Assembly (NCBI GenBank): GCA_035302405.1
Contig: DATGSR010000111.1
Location: forward strand, 10,574-74,573
Source: CALKWS01 sp035302405
Lineage (GTDB): Bacteria; Actinomycetota; Actinomycetes; Actinomycetales; Beutenbergiaceae
Reading direction: 5' to 3'
DNA: 64,000 bases
The position numbers and the translations under genes are program-made. Of the stretch, positions 54,356-62,733 are shown in pieces. The notes beneath the pieces are model-generated. The model saw only the letters and a program-made list of their open reading frames with translations, ran no database searches and was not told the DNA's origin. Position 1 is the first letter of the stretch, and the number at the start of each line of letters is the position of its first letter.

Positions 54356-54754
54356 TCATAGGTAGCGGCAGACGTCCTCTGGTGAGCACGTCGCCGGGTC
54401 TCCGGCGGCGGCGTCCTCGCGCAGGGCGACGATCGTGGCGCGTAGCTGTGCGAGCTCGGCGAGTTGCCGGTCGATCACCTCAAGGCGGGTGTCGAGCAGG
54501 TCGGTGACGTGCTGACAGGGTGCCTGCCCCCGGTCGCGGATGTCCAGCACCTGGCCGATCTGGGCCAGGGTCAGCCCGGCGGCCTGCCCGCGGCGGATGA
54601 AGTCCAGCCGGTCGAGCACCTTGGGTCCGTAGTCCCGGTAGCCCGCCGGGGTCCGGTCCGCAGCGAGCAGGAGCCCGAGTTCCTCGTAGTACCGCAGGGT
54701 CTTGGTTGTCGTGCCTGACGCCTGGGCCACCTCACCGATCCGCATGTCACTCAT
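54356..54754 (-). CDS. merR: MerR-family mercury-type regulator
   Basis: 132 residues. N-terminal HTH (MRIGEVAQASGTTTKTLRYY), long coiled dimer helix and three cysteines Cys80, Cys123 and Cys129, the number and layout used to bind Hg(II) in MerR. Divergent from merA with a 28-bp palindrome between, so it should activate merA when mercury is present. Other thiophilic metals remain possible. Confidence 0.88.
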   Translation of the reverse strand: MSDMRIGEVAQASGTTTKTLRYYEELGLLLAADRTPAGYRDYGPKVLDRLDFIRRGQAAGLTLAQIGQVLDIRDRGQAPCQHVTDLLDTRLEVIDRQLAELAQLRATIVALREDAAAGDPATCSPEDVCRYL

Positions 54755-54760
54755 TCTGCC

Positions 54761-54788
54761 TTGACCTTCCAGTGCACTGGAAGGTCAA
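54761..54788. promoter_or_regulatory. MerR operator: perfect 28-bp palindrome
   Basis: TTGACCTTCCAGTG followed immediately by its exact reverse complement. The left arm supplies a -35 TTGACC; an 18-base gap leads to a weak -10 TCAATC. Over-long spacing with a palindrome inside the spacer is the normal MerR-activated promoter design. Confidence 0.88.
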
Positions 54789-54814
54789 TCCTGAGGGTGA
54801 TGAAGGAGGAATTC

Positions 54815-56263
54815 ATGACGGCGACGGCTAAGGGCAGGTCGTATGACCTGGCGGTGATCGGGTCCGGTGGGGCGGCGTTCGCGGCCGCGATCCGCGCCAT
54901 CAACCTGGGCAAGCGGGTGGTGATGATCGAGCGTGGCACCGTCGGTGGTACCTGCGTGAACACCGGGTGTGTGCCCTCCAAGGCGCTGCTCGCGGCAGCC
55001 GAGGCCCGTCACGTCACGCTCGACGCCGTCCGGTTCCCCGGCCTGGCGCTCCCCGACGTCGGACCGGTGGACATGCCCGCCCTGGTCGCCGGCAAGGATG
55101 AGCTCGTCGGATCACTGCGCAGCGAGAAGTACCTCGATCTGGCTACCGCGTACGGATGGGACCTCCTCCCCGGGGAGGCCACGTTCGTCGGCACACCGAC
55201 CGAGCCGGCACTGCGCGTCACCGGCCCTGACGGCATGGTGGGGACGGTCCGCGCCGCGTACTACCTCATCGCCACCGGCTCCACGCCCTGGGTGCCGCCG
55301 GTCCGCGGCCTCCGGGAGGCCGGTTACCTGACCTCGACCACCGCGATGGAGCTGGACCACGTCCCGGAGTCGCTGCTGGTCATCGGCGGCGGCTACGTCG
55401 CCATGGAGCAGGCCCAGCTCTTCGCCCGGCTCGGCGCCCGGGTCACCATGCTGGTCCGCTCGCGCCTGGCGTCCCACGAGGAACCCGAGGCCGCCACCGC
55501 TCTGGAAGAGATCTTCGCCGACGAGGGCATCCAGATCGTCCGCGGGGCACTGCCCACCGCGGTCCGTCGTGACCAGGCCACCGGCGAGGTCACGATCACC
55601 GCCACCACCGCCGACGGCTCACAGGAGCTCCGCGGCGCCGAGGTCCTCGTCGCCACGGGCCGCCGCCCGGTCACCGGCACGCTCGGCCTCGACACCATCG
55701 ACGTGCGCACCGGCAAGCGCGGCGAGGTCATCATCGACAACCACCTGCGCACCACCAACCCACGCGTCTGGGCCGCCGGCGACGTCACCGCCCACCCGGA
55801 GTTCGTGTACGTCGCCGCCGCCCACGGCACCCTCGCCGCGGACAACGCCCTCACCGGCGCCGGCCGCGAGGTCGACTACCGCCACCTGCCCCGGGTCGTA
55901 TTCACCAGCCCCGCCCTGGCCGCCGTCGGGATGACCGACCAACAGGCCCGCGCCGCCGGGATCCGCTGCGACAGCCGCGTCCTGCCCCTCGCGCACGTCC
56001 CACGCGCCATCGTCAACCGGGACACCCGCGGGCTCATCAAGATCGTCGCCGACGCCGACTCCGGCCGCATCCTCGGCATCACCGCCCTCGCCCAGGACGC
56101 CGGTGACCTCGCCGCCGCCGGCGTCTACATCCTCGAGGCCGCCATGACCACCGACCAGGTCGCCAACGTCTGGAGCCCATACCTGACCATGGCCGAAGGC
56201 CTCAAGCTCACCGCCCAAGCCTTTACCACCGACGTCAGCAAGCTCTCCTGCTGCGCCGCATGA
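54815..56263 (+). CDS. merA: Mercuric reductase
   Basis: 482 residues from the ATG at 54815 with AAGGAGG upstream. FAD/NAD(P)H disulfide oxidoreductase: GSGGAAFAAA, redox pair Cys47 and Cys52 in GTCVNTGCVPSK, NAD(P)H fold VIGGGYVAMEQAQ, and carboxy-terminal Cys479-Cys480 that pass Hg(II) to the active site. It lacks the N-terminal HMA domain found in many MerA. Reduces Hg(II) to Hg(0) in the cytoplasm. No merT or merP is present. Confidence 0.95.
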   Translation: MTATAKGRSYDLAVIGSGGAAFAAAIRAINLGKRVVMIERGTVGGTCVNTGCVPSKALLAAAEARHVTLDAVRFPGLALPDVGPVDMPALVAGKDELVGSLRSEKYLDLATAYGWDLLPGEATFVGTPTEPALRVTGPDGMVGTVRAAYYLIATGSTPWVPPVRGLREAGYLTSTTAMELDHVPESLLVIGGGYVAMEQAQLFARLGARVTMLVRSRLASHEEPEAATALEEIFADEGIQIVRGALPTAVRRDQATGEVTITATTADGSQELRGAEVLVATGRRPVTGTLGLDTIDVRTGKRGEVIIDNHLRTTNPRVWAAGDVTAHPEFVYVAAAHGTLAADNALTGAGREVDYRHLPRVVFTSPALAAVGMTDQQARAAGIRCDSRVLPLAHVPRAIVNRDTRGLIKIVADADSGRILGITALAQDAGDLAAAGVYILEAAMTTDQVANVWSPYLTMAEGLKLTAQAFTTDVSKLSCCAA

Positions 56264-56325
56264 GCCGGCCCCAGCCAGCACCGACCACCTTCGCCAGCGA
56301 CAACCGGATGCAGGTAGGGATAGAC

Positions 56326-56610
56326 TGGCTGTAAGAGGACTGGACGTTGGTGACGCCGGTGTGCAGTCGTGATGTTGGTGGGCGGCCGCCCGCTACTCCA
56401 AGACTCACAGTAGTTGTAGTGGATGTTCCAGGTCGCGATCGCTTCGGACCGTTCATTCTCGCTGTTGTACTCGTGGGCGTAGAGCACCTCTTCGGTCATG
56501 ATCCGCTGGTAGCACTCGGCTTTGCCGTTGTGCTGAGGCCTGAACGGCTTGGTCTTGCGGTGCTTGGTGTCCCCTCCGACGATGCGGGCGAAGTCGCCAG
56601 AGCGGTAGCA
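56326..56610 (-). pseudogene. IS481-like transposase carboxy-terminal stump
   Basis: Minus strand gives KTKPFRPQHNGKAECYQRIM, TEEVLYAHEYNSENERSEAI and TWNIHYN, then after a frameshift SLGVAGGRPPTSRLHTGVTN. This is the end of an IS481/IS3-type DDE transposase (R-P-Q-x-N-G-K-A-E). The rest is missing; its inner edge (about 56610) is joined directly to the truncated sensor kinase. Confidence 0.8.
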
Positions 56611-56656
56611 GGAGCCCGTCATCCTCGTCGCGGCCGGCACCGCCTGGACGGTCGCC

Positions 56657-57697
56657 TTGGCCATCGGCCCGGAGATCTTCCACGACCACATGCTCATGGC
56701 CCAGCCCTCCGACTCGTCGGTCGTCACCCACGCTGAGCAGGCTTTCACCAGCGCGCGGACGCTGTCGCTGTCGCTGGCGCTGCTGGCCGCCCTCCTGACC
56801 TCGGTCGTCGTGAGCGTCTTCCTCACCCGGCGCATCGCCAGGTCCCTGGAGGGCGTGCGGCAGGCGGCCGCCCAGGTCGCCAGCGGTGACTACGCCGCCC
56901 GGGTCCCGGCGGTCCACATGGGCACCGAGTTCGACGACCTCGCCGGCGCGTTCAACACCATGGCCGCAGACCTCGGCGAGATCGAACAGACCCGCACGCG
57001 CATGCTGAGCGACCTCGCCCACGAGATGCGCACCCCGGTGGCCACGCTCGACGGCTACCGCGAGGGCATCCTCGACGGTGTCGTGAAGGCCGACGAACCA
57101 ACCCTGGGGATGCTCCGCGAGCAGGTCGCGCGCCTGGCCCGCCTCGCCCAGGACATCGCCCTCGTCACCGCGGCCGGGGAAGGACGCCTGAGCATGCACT
57201 GGCAGTCCGTCCAGGTGGGTGCGCTCGTCGATGACGCCGTCGCGCAGGCCGGTGCCCGGTTCGCCGACACGGGCGTCGAGCTGACGGTCGAGGCCACGGA
57301 CGCGGCCCGCCGGACGGTGCTCACGGCCGACCCCGACCGGCTCGGCCAGGTCCTGACCAACCTGCTGGACAACGCCGTGAGGCACCCCCCCCCGGGAGGA
57401 CGGGTGCAGCTGGGCATGCAGCGGGACGGGTCAACGCTGCGGCTGTCGGTCCGGGACACTGGCAGCGGAATCGCTGCCGAGCACCTGCCGCACCTCTTCG
57501 AGCGCTTCTACCGCGCCGACGCTGCCCGGGACCGCGCCCACGGCGGGTCAGGAATCGGGCTCGCCATCGTCCACTCCATCGTCCACGCCCACGGCGGCAC
57601 CGTGACAGTGGACAGCGCCGGCCCCCGCCATGGCGCTGTCTTCACCGTCGAGCTGCCCGTCGACGCCCCGAACCGGCCGCAGCCCCGCTCAACCTGA
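56657..57697 (+). CDS. Sensor histidine kinase, 5'-truncated paralogue
   Basis: 346 residues if the TTG at 56657 is used. It aligns with the kinase at 33410-34531 from the end of helix 1 onward (IGPEIFHDHM versus VGPAIFHDHM), with helix 2, HAMP, His122 in DLAHEMRTPVATLDGY, TNLLDNAVRHPP and HGGSGIGLAIV all intact. In-frame codons continue upstream to a stop at 56606 without ATG or GTG, so helix 1 is mostly lost and no response regulator is adjacent. It may be a pseudogene or work poorly. Confidence 0.75.
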   Translation: MAIGPEIFHDHMLMAQPSDSSVVTHAEQAFTSARTLSLSLALLAALLTSVVVSVFLTRRIARSLEGVRQAAAQVASGDYAARVPAVHMGTEFDDLAGAFNTMAADLGEIEQTRTRMLSDLAHEMRTPVATLDGYREGILDGVVKADEPTLGMLREQVARLARLAQDIALVTAAGEGRLSMHWQSVQVGALVDDAVAQAGARFADTGVELTVEATDAARRTVLTADPDRLGQVLTNLLDNAVRHPPPGGRVQLGMQRDGSTLRLSVRDTGSGIAAEHLPHLFERFYRADAARDRAHGGSGIGLAIVHSIVHAHGGTVTVDSAGPRHGAVFTVELPVDAPNRPQPRST

Positions 57698-57859
57698 CGG
57701 CGTGGTCTCCTTGGCAACTGTCTGCTCTACCAACTCTGGGGCCGATCGAGTCTCGTCCCGTGCCTCGACGCCGGGAAAGAGAGCCCTGATGGCCCACACG
57801 CCCAGGGCAATGAAGACCAGGCAGATCGTCAGAAGCAGTATCCAAACGGCGATGTCCAT
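57689..57859 (-). CDS. 56-residue membrane protein convergent with truncated kinase
   Basis: MDIAVWILLLTICLVFIALG forms one helix, followed by a short acidic tail. GGGAGG lies eight bases before the ATG. Same opening as the 124-residue protein at 33071. It overlaps the kinase 3' end by nine bases, tail-to-tail, as at the other locus. Unknown function. A longer frame to 57943 overlaps lgt and is not preferred. Confidence 0.6.
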   Translation of the reverse strand: MDIAVWILLLTICLVFIALGVWAIRALFPGVEARDETRSAPELVEQTVAKETTPSG

Positions 57860-57884
57860 GACGAGTCCTCCCTTTCCGATCCAA

Positions 57885-58664
57885 TCACCTGACGGGTTCA
57901 GGCACGCCCGGCTCGAGGGCCACGCGGTCTGCAGACCACTCATGAGTGCTGCTGCGAACGATCAGGACGACGCCGACGGCGATGCTGAGCAGCGCCCACA
58001 GCTGGGGCTGGGTCAGGCCAAGGATCACCGGGTCGTTGATCCGCAGGAACTCCACCAGGAAACGCGACAGGCCCGACAAGCCCAGATACGCCCCGAAGAC
58101 GGCCAATGGCGCCCACCGCCGGACAAGGACCACCAGGACGGCGGCGATCGCAGCCGCGAGGATCGCCTCATACAGCGGGGTGGGATGGACAGGCACATCG
58201 GTCGCGACCACACCCGAGGGGAAGGCCATCCCCCACGGCAGATCGGTGGGACGCCCGTAGGTCCCATCCCCGCTGACGAAGCAGCCCAGCCGGCCGATGC
58301 CGTACGCCACCGTCAGAGGTACGGCGACCGCCCCAGCGACGACGTCGACCGGTAGCTGGTGGCGCCGGATGACGACCAGGGCCGCAATGACGCCCCCCAC
58401 CAGGCCTCCGTACCAGGTGAACCCCATCCCGCCCAGGTCGTGCATGGTGATGGCCGGGTACTGCTCGAGCAGGTAGTACACCTTCGCGCCGACGAACCCC
58501 CACACCGTGGCCCACAGCACCAGCGCGTGGGCGGAGTCCTTCTTCAGACCCCGCCGCTCGAAGGCCCGACCCAGCAGCCACGCAGCCACCAGGGCAGCGG
58601 CCGCCTTGCTCACCCCGTAACTCTGGACATCGATCCCGAGGATCGTGAACAACACCGGACGCAC
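57885..58664 (-). CDS. lgt: Prolipoprotein diacylglyceryl transferase (Lgt)
   Basis: 259 residues, seven helices. Lgt signature GRLGCFVSGDGTYGRPTDLP (G-R-x-G-C/N-x-x-x-G) and HPTPLYEAILAA, plus FTWYGGLVGGV. It attaches diacylglycerol to the lipobox Cys of prolipoproteins. An extra lgt inside a metal island, probably dedicated to exported copper lipoproteins such as CueP or DUF305; that link is inferred. Start GTG at 58664. A TTCATC-type direct repeat lies in its promoter region. Confidence 0.93.
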   Translation of the reverse strand: MRPVLFTILGIDVQSYGVSKAAAALVAAWLLGRAFERRGLKKDSAHALVLWATVWGFVGAKVYYLLEQYPAITMHDLGGMGFTWYGGLVGGVIAALVVIRRHQLPVDVVAGAVAVPLTVAYGIGRLGCFVSGDGTYGRPTDLPWGMAFPSGVVATDVPVHPTPLYEAILAAAIAAVLVVLVRRWAPLAVFGAYLGLSGLSRFLVEFLRINDPVILGLTQPQLWALLSIAVGVVLIVRSSTHEWSADRVALEPGVPEPVR

Positions 58665-58761
58665 GCTCTCCCCAATCCTCCGTGACGCATCGCCAGATCA
58701 GCCGGCGGCGCCTTTCACACACCACAATGACCAACGTTCACGAAGAAGGCGTGCGCCGTTG

Positions 58762-58778
58762 GATGAAGTTTTGCTGAA
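58762..58778 (-). promoter_or_regulatory. Direct repeat TTCAGC-AAAAC-TTCATC upstream of lgt (site 6)
   Basis: Read on the minus strand (58778 to 58762), 11-bp period, about 100 bases before the lgt start. Orientation relative to the gene matches that at sites 1, 2 and 4. Confidence 0.55.
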
Positions 58779-58903
58779 GACAGTGACCGCACGCTTCCGA
58801 TAACGAAACGCAAGAGTGCCGCCCAGCTGGGAGACCTCACACAGTGGGGATCTGACCGTGACCCGGTGTACCGCTCCCCGTTCCCGGCCGCAGCACACCG
58901 GTC

Positions 58904-58931
58904 TTCATGGATTCTTCATCGTCCCTTCGGC
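58904..58931 (+). promoter_or_regulatory. Triple repeat TTCATG-TTCATC-TTCGGC (site 7)
   Basis: Halves at 58904, 58915 and 58926, each 11 bp apart, ending five bases before the -35 of the copper ATPase operon. This is the class II position expected for an activating response regulator. Confidence 0.6.
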
Positions 58932-58935
58932 GGAA

Positions 58936-58982
58936 TTGACACATCCCGATGTTTGGGTAGTACCCATACCCAGCAGGGGTAT
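58936..58982 (+). promoter_or_regulatory. Promoter and CsoR box of the HMA/cupredoxin-ATPase operon
   Basis: -35 TTGACA (58936-58941), 16-base spacer, -10 TAGTAC (58958-58963), then ATACCC-AGCAG-GGGTAT (58966-58982), the CsoR-type palindrome, just after the -10 where bound repressor would block transcription. The 336-base gap 58665-59000 thus carries sites for two kinds of regulator. Confidence 0.78.
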
Positions 58983-59000
58983 AGGAAGAGGTGCGGGACT

Positions 59001-59249
59001 GTGAAGACGAAGGTGTACCGGGTGTGGGGGCTGACCTGCGAGGTGTGCCTGGCGCGGCTCCTGGAGCGGGTGCGTCAGTTGGCCGGTTTGAGGACCGTCG
59101 CGCTCGATCTGGACAGAGATGGTGAGTCCCGTCTGGCGCTCACCGCCAGCCCCGCCCTCCCGCCGCAGGCCGTTCGTGCCGCGGTCGAGGACGCCGGGTT
59201 CTCCCTGTCCGCCCCGGCTGCCGCGTCAACAGCATCTACGGAGGTGTGA
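59001..59249 (+). CDS. HMA-domain copper chaperone-like protein
   Basis: 82 residues from a GTG. One HMA domain with GLTCEVCLARLLERV (C-x-x-C) near residue 10, then a typical beta-alpha-beta ending VRAAVEDAGFSLS. Compared with CopZ the M before T is replaced by L. It lies three bases before the ATPase gene and probably feeds it with Cu(I). Confidence 0.85.
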   Translation: MKTKVYRVWGLTCEVCLARLLERVRQLAGLRTVALDLDRDGESRLALTASPALPPQAVRAAVEDAGFSLSAPAAASTASTEV

Positions 59250-59252
59250 GTC

Positions 59253-62200
59253 ATGAGTGTGCTCGACTGGTCAGTGATAGCCGGCGGCGTCGTACTGACC
59301 GCGTTGCTGGTGTGGTACTTCTTCGGCCCGAAGAAGTCCCGCCGCGCCGAAGTCGCCGACGGCGTGCAGGAAGTGACGGTAACCGTCAGGGGCGGCTACA
59401 GCCCTGACCTCATCGAGGTCCAAGCCGGGATGCCGGTGCGGTTGCTGTTCGACCGGCAAGAAAGCGGGGACTGCTCCTCCCGGGTGATGTTCCCGGACTT
59501 CAAGATCAACCAGGGCCTACCGGCAAACACCGTCACCGCGGTGGAGTTCACCCCCACCTCCGCCGGGGAGTACGGCTTCGCCTGCGGGATGAACATGCTC
59601 CAGGGCGGGGTGCGGGTCGTCGGCGAGCCGGGGACTGAGGCCGCCGGCGGGGGCACCGCGGTCGCCGTGGCCGAACGGCCCGGCCCTCACCAGGGCGGGG
59701 TGGCCACACGCGACCAGCACCACCACGGCACGCCGAGCGGCGAGGTCGGGCACGGGGACCCAATGGACGGTGTGCAGGTCGCCGAGGTGAGGATCCGCGG
59801 CGGCTACCACCCGCAGGTCCTTCGACTGGCCCCCGGTGTACCGGCACAGCTGGTCCTGGTCCGTCAGGAGAACGGGGCGTGCTCTGAGCGATTCACCATT
59901 CCGGCGCTCGACGTGGACGTGGCCGTCCCGGCCTTCGACAGCACTGTCCTGGACGTTCCGGCCCTTCCCGAGGGGCGGTATGAGTTCACCTGCGGGATGG
60001 GGATGCGGCACGGCGCCCTTGAGGTCGGTGACCCACCCAGCACCGACACGGGCACGCACCCCGGTTCCACCGGTCAGGGCTCCCCGCCACCGGTGGCGGT
60101 CTCGCCGCCGGTGGCACCGGAGGAGGACGCTGAGGAGCGTGAGCGGGCGGCGGAGATCAGGGATCTGCGTAACCGGGTCCTGCTGGGCGCGATCCTGACC
60201 CTGCCGGTGGTCTTCGCGGTCATGGCGGAGGAGCTGTTCGGTGCCACCTGGGTGCCACCGTTGCTGATGAACGACTTCTTCCAGCTCGCGCTGATCACGC
60301 CGGTGTTCTTCTACACGGGCTGGCCGATCCACAAGACCGGGTGGATTGCCCTGTCCCACCGCACGGCGGACATGAACTCGCTGATCACGCTGGGCACGAT
60401 CGCCGCCTACGGTTACAGCCTGTTCGCCACTTTCATGCCGCAGGTGTTGCCGGAACAGTCCCAGGTGGTCTACTACGAGGCCGTGGGGGTGATCATCACC
60501 CTGATCCTGCTGGGCCGGCTGCTCGAGACCAAGGCGAAGGCCGGTACGGGGGAGGCGATCCGCACCCTGATCGGGCTGCAGCCTCGTACCGCGCGGGTTG
60601 TCCGCGGTGGTGAGGAGCTGGAGATACCCATCGACGCCGTCGTGCTCGGTGACGTCGTCGTGGTCCGCCCCGGGGAGAAGCTGCCGGTCGACGGGCAGGT
60701 GGTGGAGGGCACCTCCACGGTGGATGAGTCGATGGTCACCGGCGAACCGATCCCGGTGACGAAGTCCCCCGGTGATGAGGTCATCGGCGCCACCATCAAC
60801 CAGACCGGTTCCTTCCGGTACACCGCCACCAAGGTCGGTGCGGACACGATGCTGGCCCAGATCATCACCCTGGTGCGCCAGGCGCAGGGCTCCAAGGCCC
60901 CGATCCAGCGCCTGGTGGACAAGGTCTCCAGCTATTTCGTGCCCGCGGTGATCCTCATCGCGATCTGGGCGTTCGTGGTCTGGACCCTCGTCGGTCCCCC
61001 GCCAGCGCTGATCTTCGCCCTGGTCGCCACGGTTTCCGTGCTCATCATCGCCTGCCCGTGCGCGCTCGGGTTGGCCACACCACTGTCCATCACCGTGGGT
61101 ACCGGCAAGGGCGCCACCGCCGGCATCCTGATCCGGTCGGCCGAGGCGCTGGAGACCGCGCACAAGCTCGACACGGTGGTGCTGGACAAGACCGGCACGA
61201 TCACCAAGGGCGCCCCGGCCCTGACCGACGTGCTGCCCGCCGAGGGCTTCACCAGCATAGAGTTGCTCACCCTCGTCGCGGCGGTGGAACGCTCCTCCGA
61301 GCACCCGCTGGCCAGTGCCATCGTCGCCGGCGCCCAGGACCGCGGCCTGCAGTTTCCCGAGGTGGCCGCGTTCGACTCGGTCACCGGGCAGGGCGTGCGT
61401 GCCCTGGTCGAGGGCCGGGAGGTCCTCGTCGGCAACCGGCGTCTGCTGGGCGGTGTCGGCGTGCAGCCGCAGACCGACGCCGCGGACCGGTTGGCCGCGG
61501 ACGGCAAGACCCCGATGTTCACCGTGGTCGACGGGCGTTTCGCCGGGGTGATCGGCGTGGCCGACACACTCAAGGACGGGTCGGTGGCCGCCATCGCCGC
61601 CCTGCAGAAGCGCGGCATCGACGTGGTGATGATGACCGGGGACAACCGCGCGACCGCCGCGGCCATCGCCCGCCAGGTCGGCATCACCCGGGTGGTGGCC
61701 GAGGTCATGCCCGAGCACAAGGCCGCCGAGGTCAAGCGACTGCAGGGCGAGGGGCGCGTGGTGGGCATGGTCGGTGACGGCATCAACGACGCCCCGGCCC
61801 TGGCCCAGGCCGACGTCGGCTCGGCGATCGGCACCGGCACCGACGTGGCGATCGAGTCCTCCGACATCACCCTGATCTCCGGGGCACTGTCCGGGCTGGT
61901 CACCGCGGTGGACCTGTCCCGGGCCACGATGCGCAACATCCGCCAGAACCTGGTCTTCGCGTTCATGTACAACGGCATCGGGATCCCGATCGCCGCCGGG
62001 GTGCTCTACCCCGCCCTCGGCCTGATGCTCAGCCCGATGATCGCCGCGGCCGCGATGGCCCTGTCCTCCCTGTCCGTGGTGGCCAACGCCAACCGGCTGC
62101 GCGCCTTCACCCCTCGGCCCGTCCCCGAGGTCACCAACGCCCCCGCCGCCGACCCGGTGGTGGAGGTCGGGCACGACGACGAACAAGGAACGGAGAACAC

Positions 62201-62375
62201 CATGTCCCACAGTTCTGACCAGGTCACCGACCCCGTGTGCGGGATGAGCATCGACCCGGCATCCGCCGCCGACAGCGCCGAGCATGAGGGCCAGATCTAC
62301 CACTTCTGCTCCACCCACTGCGCGCAGACGTTCCGCGCAGACCCGGCCCGATACGCCACCTCGGTGGCTCCCTAA
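59253..62375 (+). CDS. Copper P1B ATPase fused to two N-terminal cupredoxin-like domains and a C-terminal YHS domain
   Basis: 1040 residues. Residues 5-24 form a membrane helix; two cupredoxin-like domains follow at about 41-124 and 176-258, each with a Cys before a strand (Cys74, Cys210) and a C-G-M-x-M end (111-115, 247-251) and separated by a His-rich linker (TRDQHHHGTPSG). The ATPase core starts near 295: CPC at 601-603, Asp645 in DKTGT, SEHPLASAI, GDGINDAPALAQADVGSAIG. A YHS domain closes the protein from about 993 (DPVCGMSIDP, YHFCSTHCAQTF). No HMA domain is fused; the preceding gene supplies it. Likely Cu(I) exporter with built-in capture domains; the order of metal transfer is inferred. 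Confidence 0.93.
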   Translation: MSVLDWSVIAGGVVLTALLVWYFFGPKKSRRAEVADGVQEVTVTVRGGYSPDLIEVQAGMPVRLLFDRQESGDCSSRVMFPDFKINQGLPANTVTAVEFTPTSAGEYGFACGMNMLQGGVRVVGEPGTEAAGGGTAVAVAERPGPHQGGVATRDQHHHGTPSGEVGHGDPMDGVQVAEVRIRGGYHPQVLRLAPGVPAQLVLVRQENGACSERFTIPALDVDVAVPAFDSTVLDVPALPEGRYEFTCGMGMRHGALEVGDPPSTDTGTHPGSTGQGSPPPVAVSPPVAPEEDAEERERAAEIRDLRNRVLLGAILTLPVVFAVMAEELFGATWVPPLLMNDFFQLALITPVFFYTGWPIHKTGWIALSHRTADMNSLITLGTIAAYGYSLFATFMPQVLPEQSQVVYYEAVGVIITLILLGRLLETKAKAGTGEAIRTLIGLQPRTARVVRGGEELEIPIDAVVLGDVVVVRPGEKLPVDGQVVEGTSTVDESMVTGEPIPVTKSPGDEVIGATINQTGSFRYTATKVGADTMLAQIITLVRQAQGSKAPIQRLVDKVSSYFVPAVILIAIWAFVVWTLVGPPPALIFALVATVSVLIIACPCALGLATPLSITVGTGKGATAGILIRSAEALETAHKLDTVVLDKTGTITKGAPALTDVLPAEGFTSIELLTLVAAVERSSEHPLASAIVAGAQDRGLQFPEVAAFDSVTGQGVRALVEGREVLVGNRRLLGGVGVQPQTDAADRLAADGKTPMFTVVDGRFAGVIGVADTLKDGSVAAIAALQKRGIDVVMMTGDNRATAAAIARQVGITRVVAEVMPEHKAAEVKRLQGEGRVVGMVGDGINDAPALAQADVGSAIGTGTDVAIESSDITLISGALSGLVTAVDLSRATMRNIRQNLVFAFMYNGIGIPIAAGVLYPALGLMLSPMIAAAAMALSSLSVVANANRLRAFTPRPVPEVTNAPAADPVVEVGHDDEQGTENTMSHSSDQVTDPVCGMSIDPASAADSAEHEGQIYHFCSTHCAQTFRADPARYATSVAP

Positions 62376-62439
62376 CCCACACACCCCGTGGGCGCCGGCA
62401 GCACGCCGGTGCCCACGGGGATCGCGGGAGGCGATCAGG

Positions 62440-62718
62440 ATGACCACCGACCAGCACACACGGGCCCTGCTCATCCGGCTGCGCCGGATCGAGGGCCAGG
62501 TCCGCGGCATCGCCCGCATGGTCGAGGACGACAAGTACTGCATCGACATCCTCACCCAGGTCGCGGCCGCCTCCCGGGCACTGCAGAGCGTGGCCCTGGC
62601 GCTGCTCGAGGAGCACATGGCCCACTGCCTGCTCCACGCCGCACAGGCCGGCGAGCTCCAGCAGGACGCCAAACTCAAGGAAGCCTCCGAGGCCATCGCC
62701 CGCCTGGTCCGCAGCTGA
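62440..62718 (+). CDS. csoR: CsoR-family copper-sensing repressor (copy 2)
   Basis: 92 residues with Cu(I) ligands Cys34, His59 and Cys63 at CsoR spacing, and the start helix IRLRRIEGQVRGIARMVEDD. It lies 64 bases after the cupredoxin-ATPase and should control the CsoR box at 58966-58982. Shorter than copy 1, which has an extra His-containing N-terminus. Confidence 0.94.
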   Translation: MTTDQHTRALLIRLRRIEGQVRGIARMVEDDKYCIDILTQVAAASRALQSVALALLEEHMAHCLLHAAQAGELQQDAKLKEASEAIARLVRS

Positions 62719-62733
62719 AGGAGGAGAAAACCC

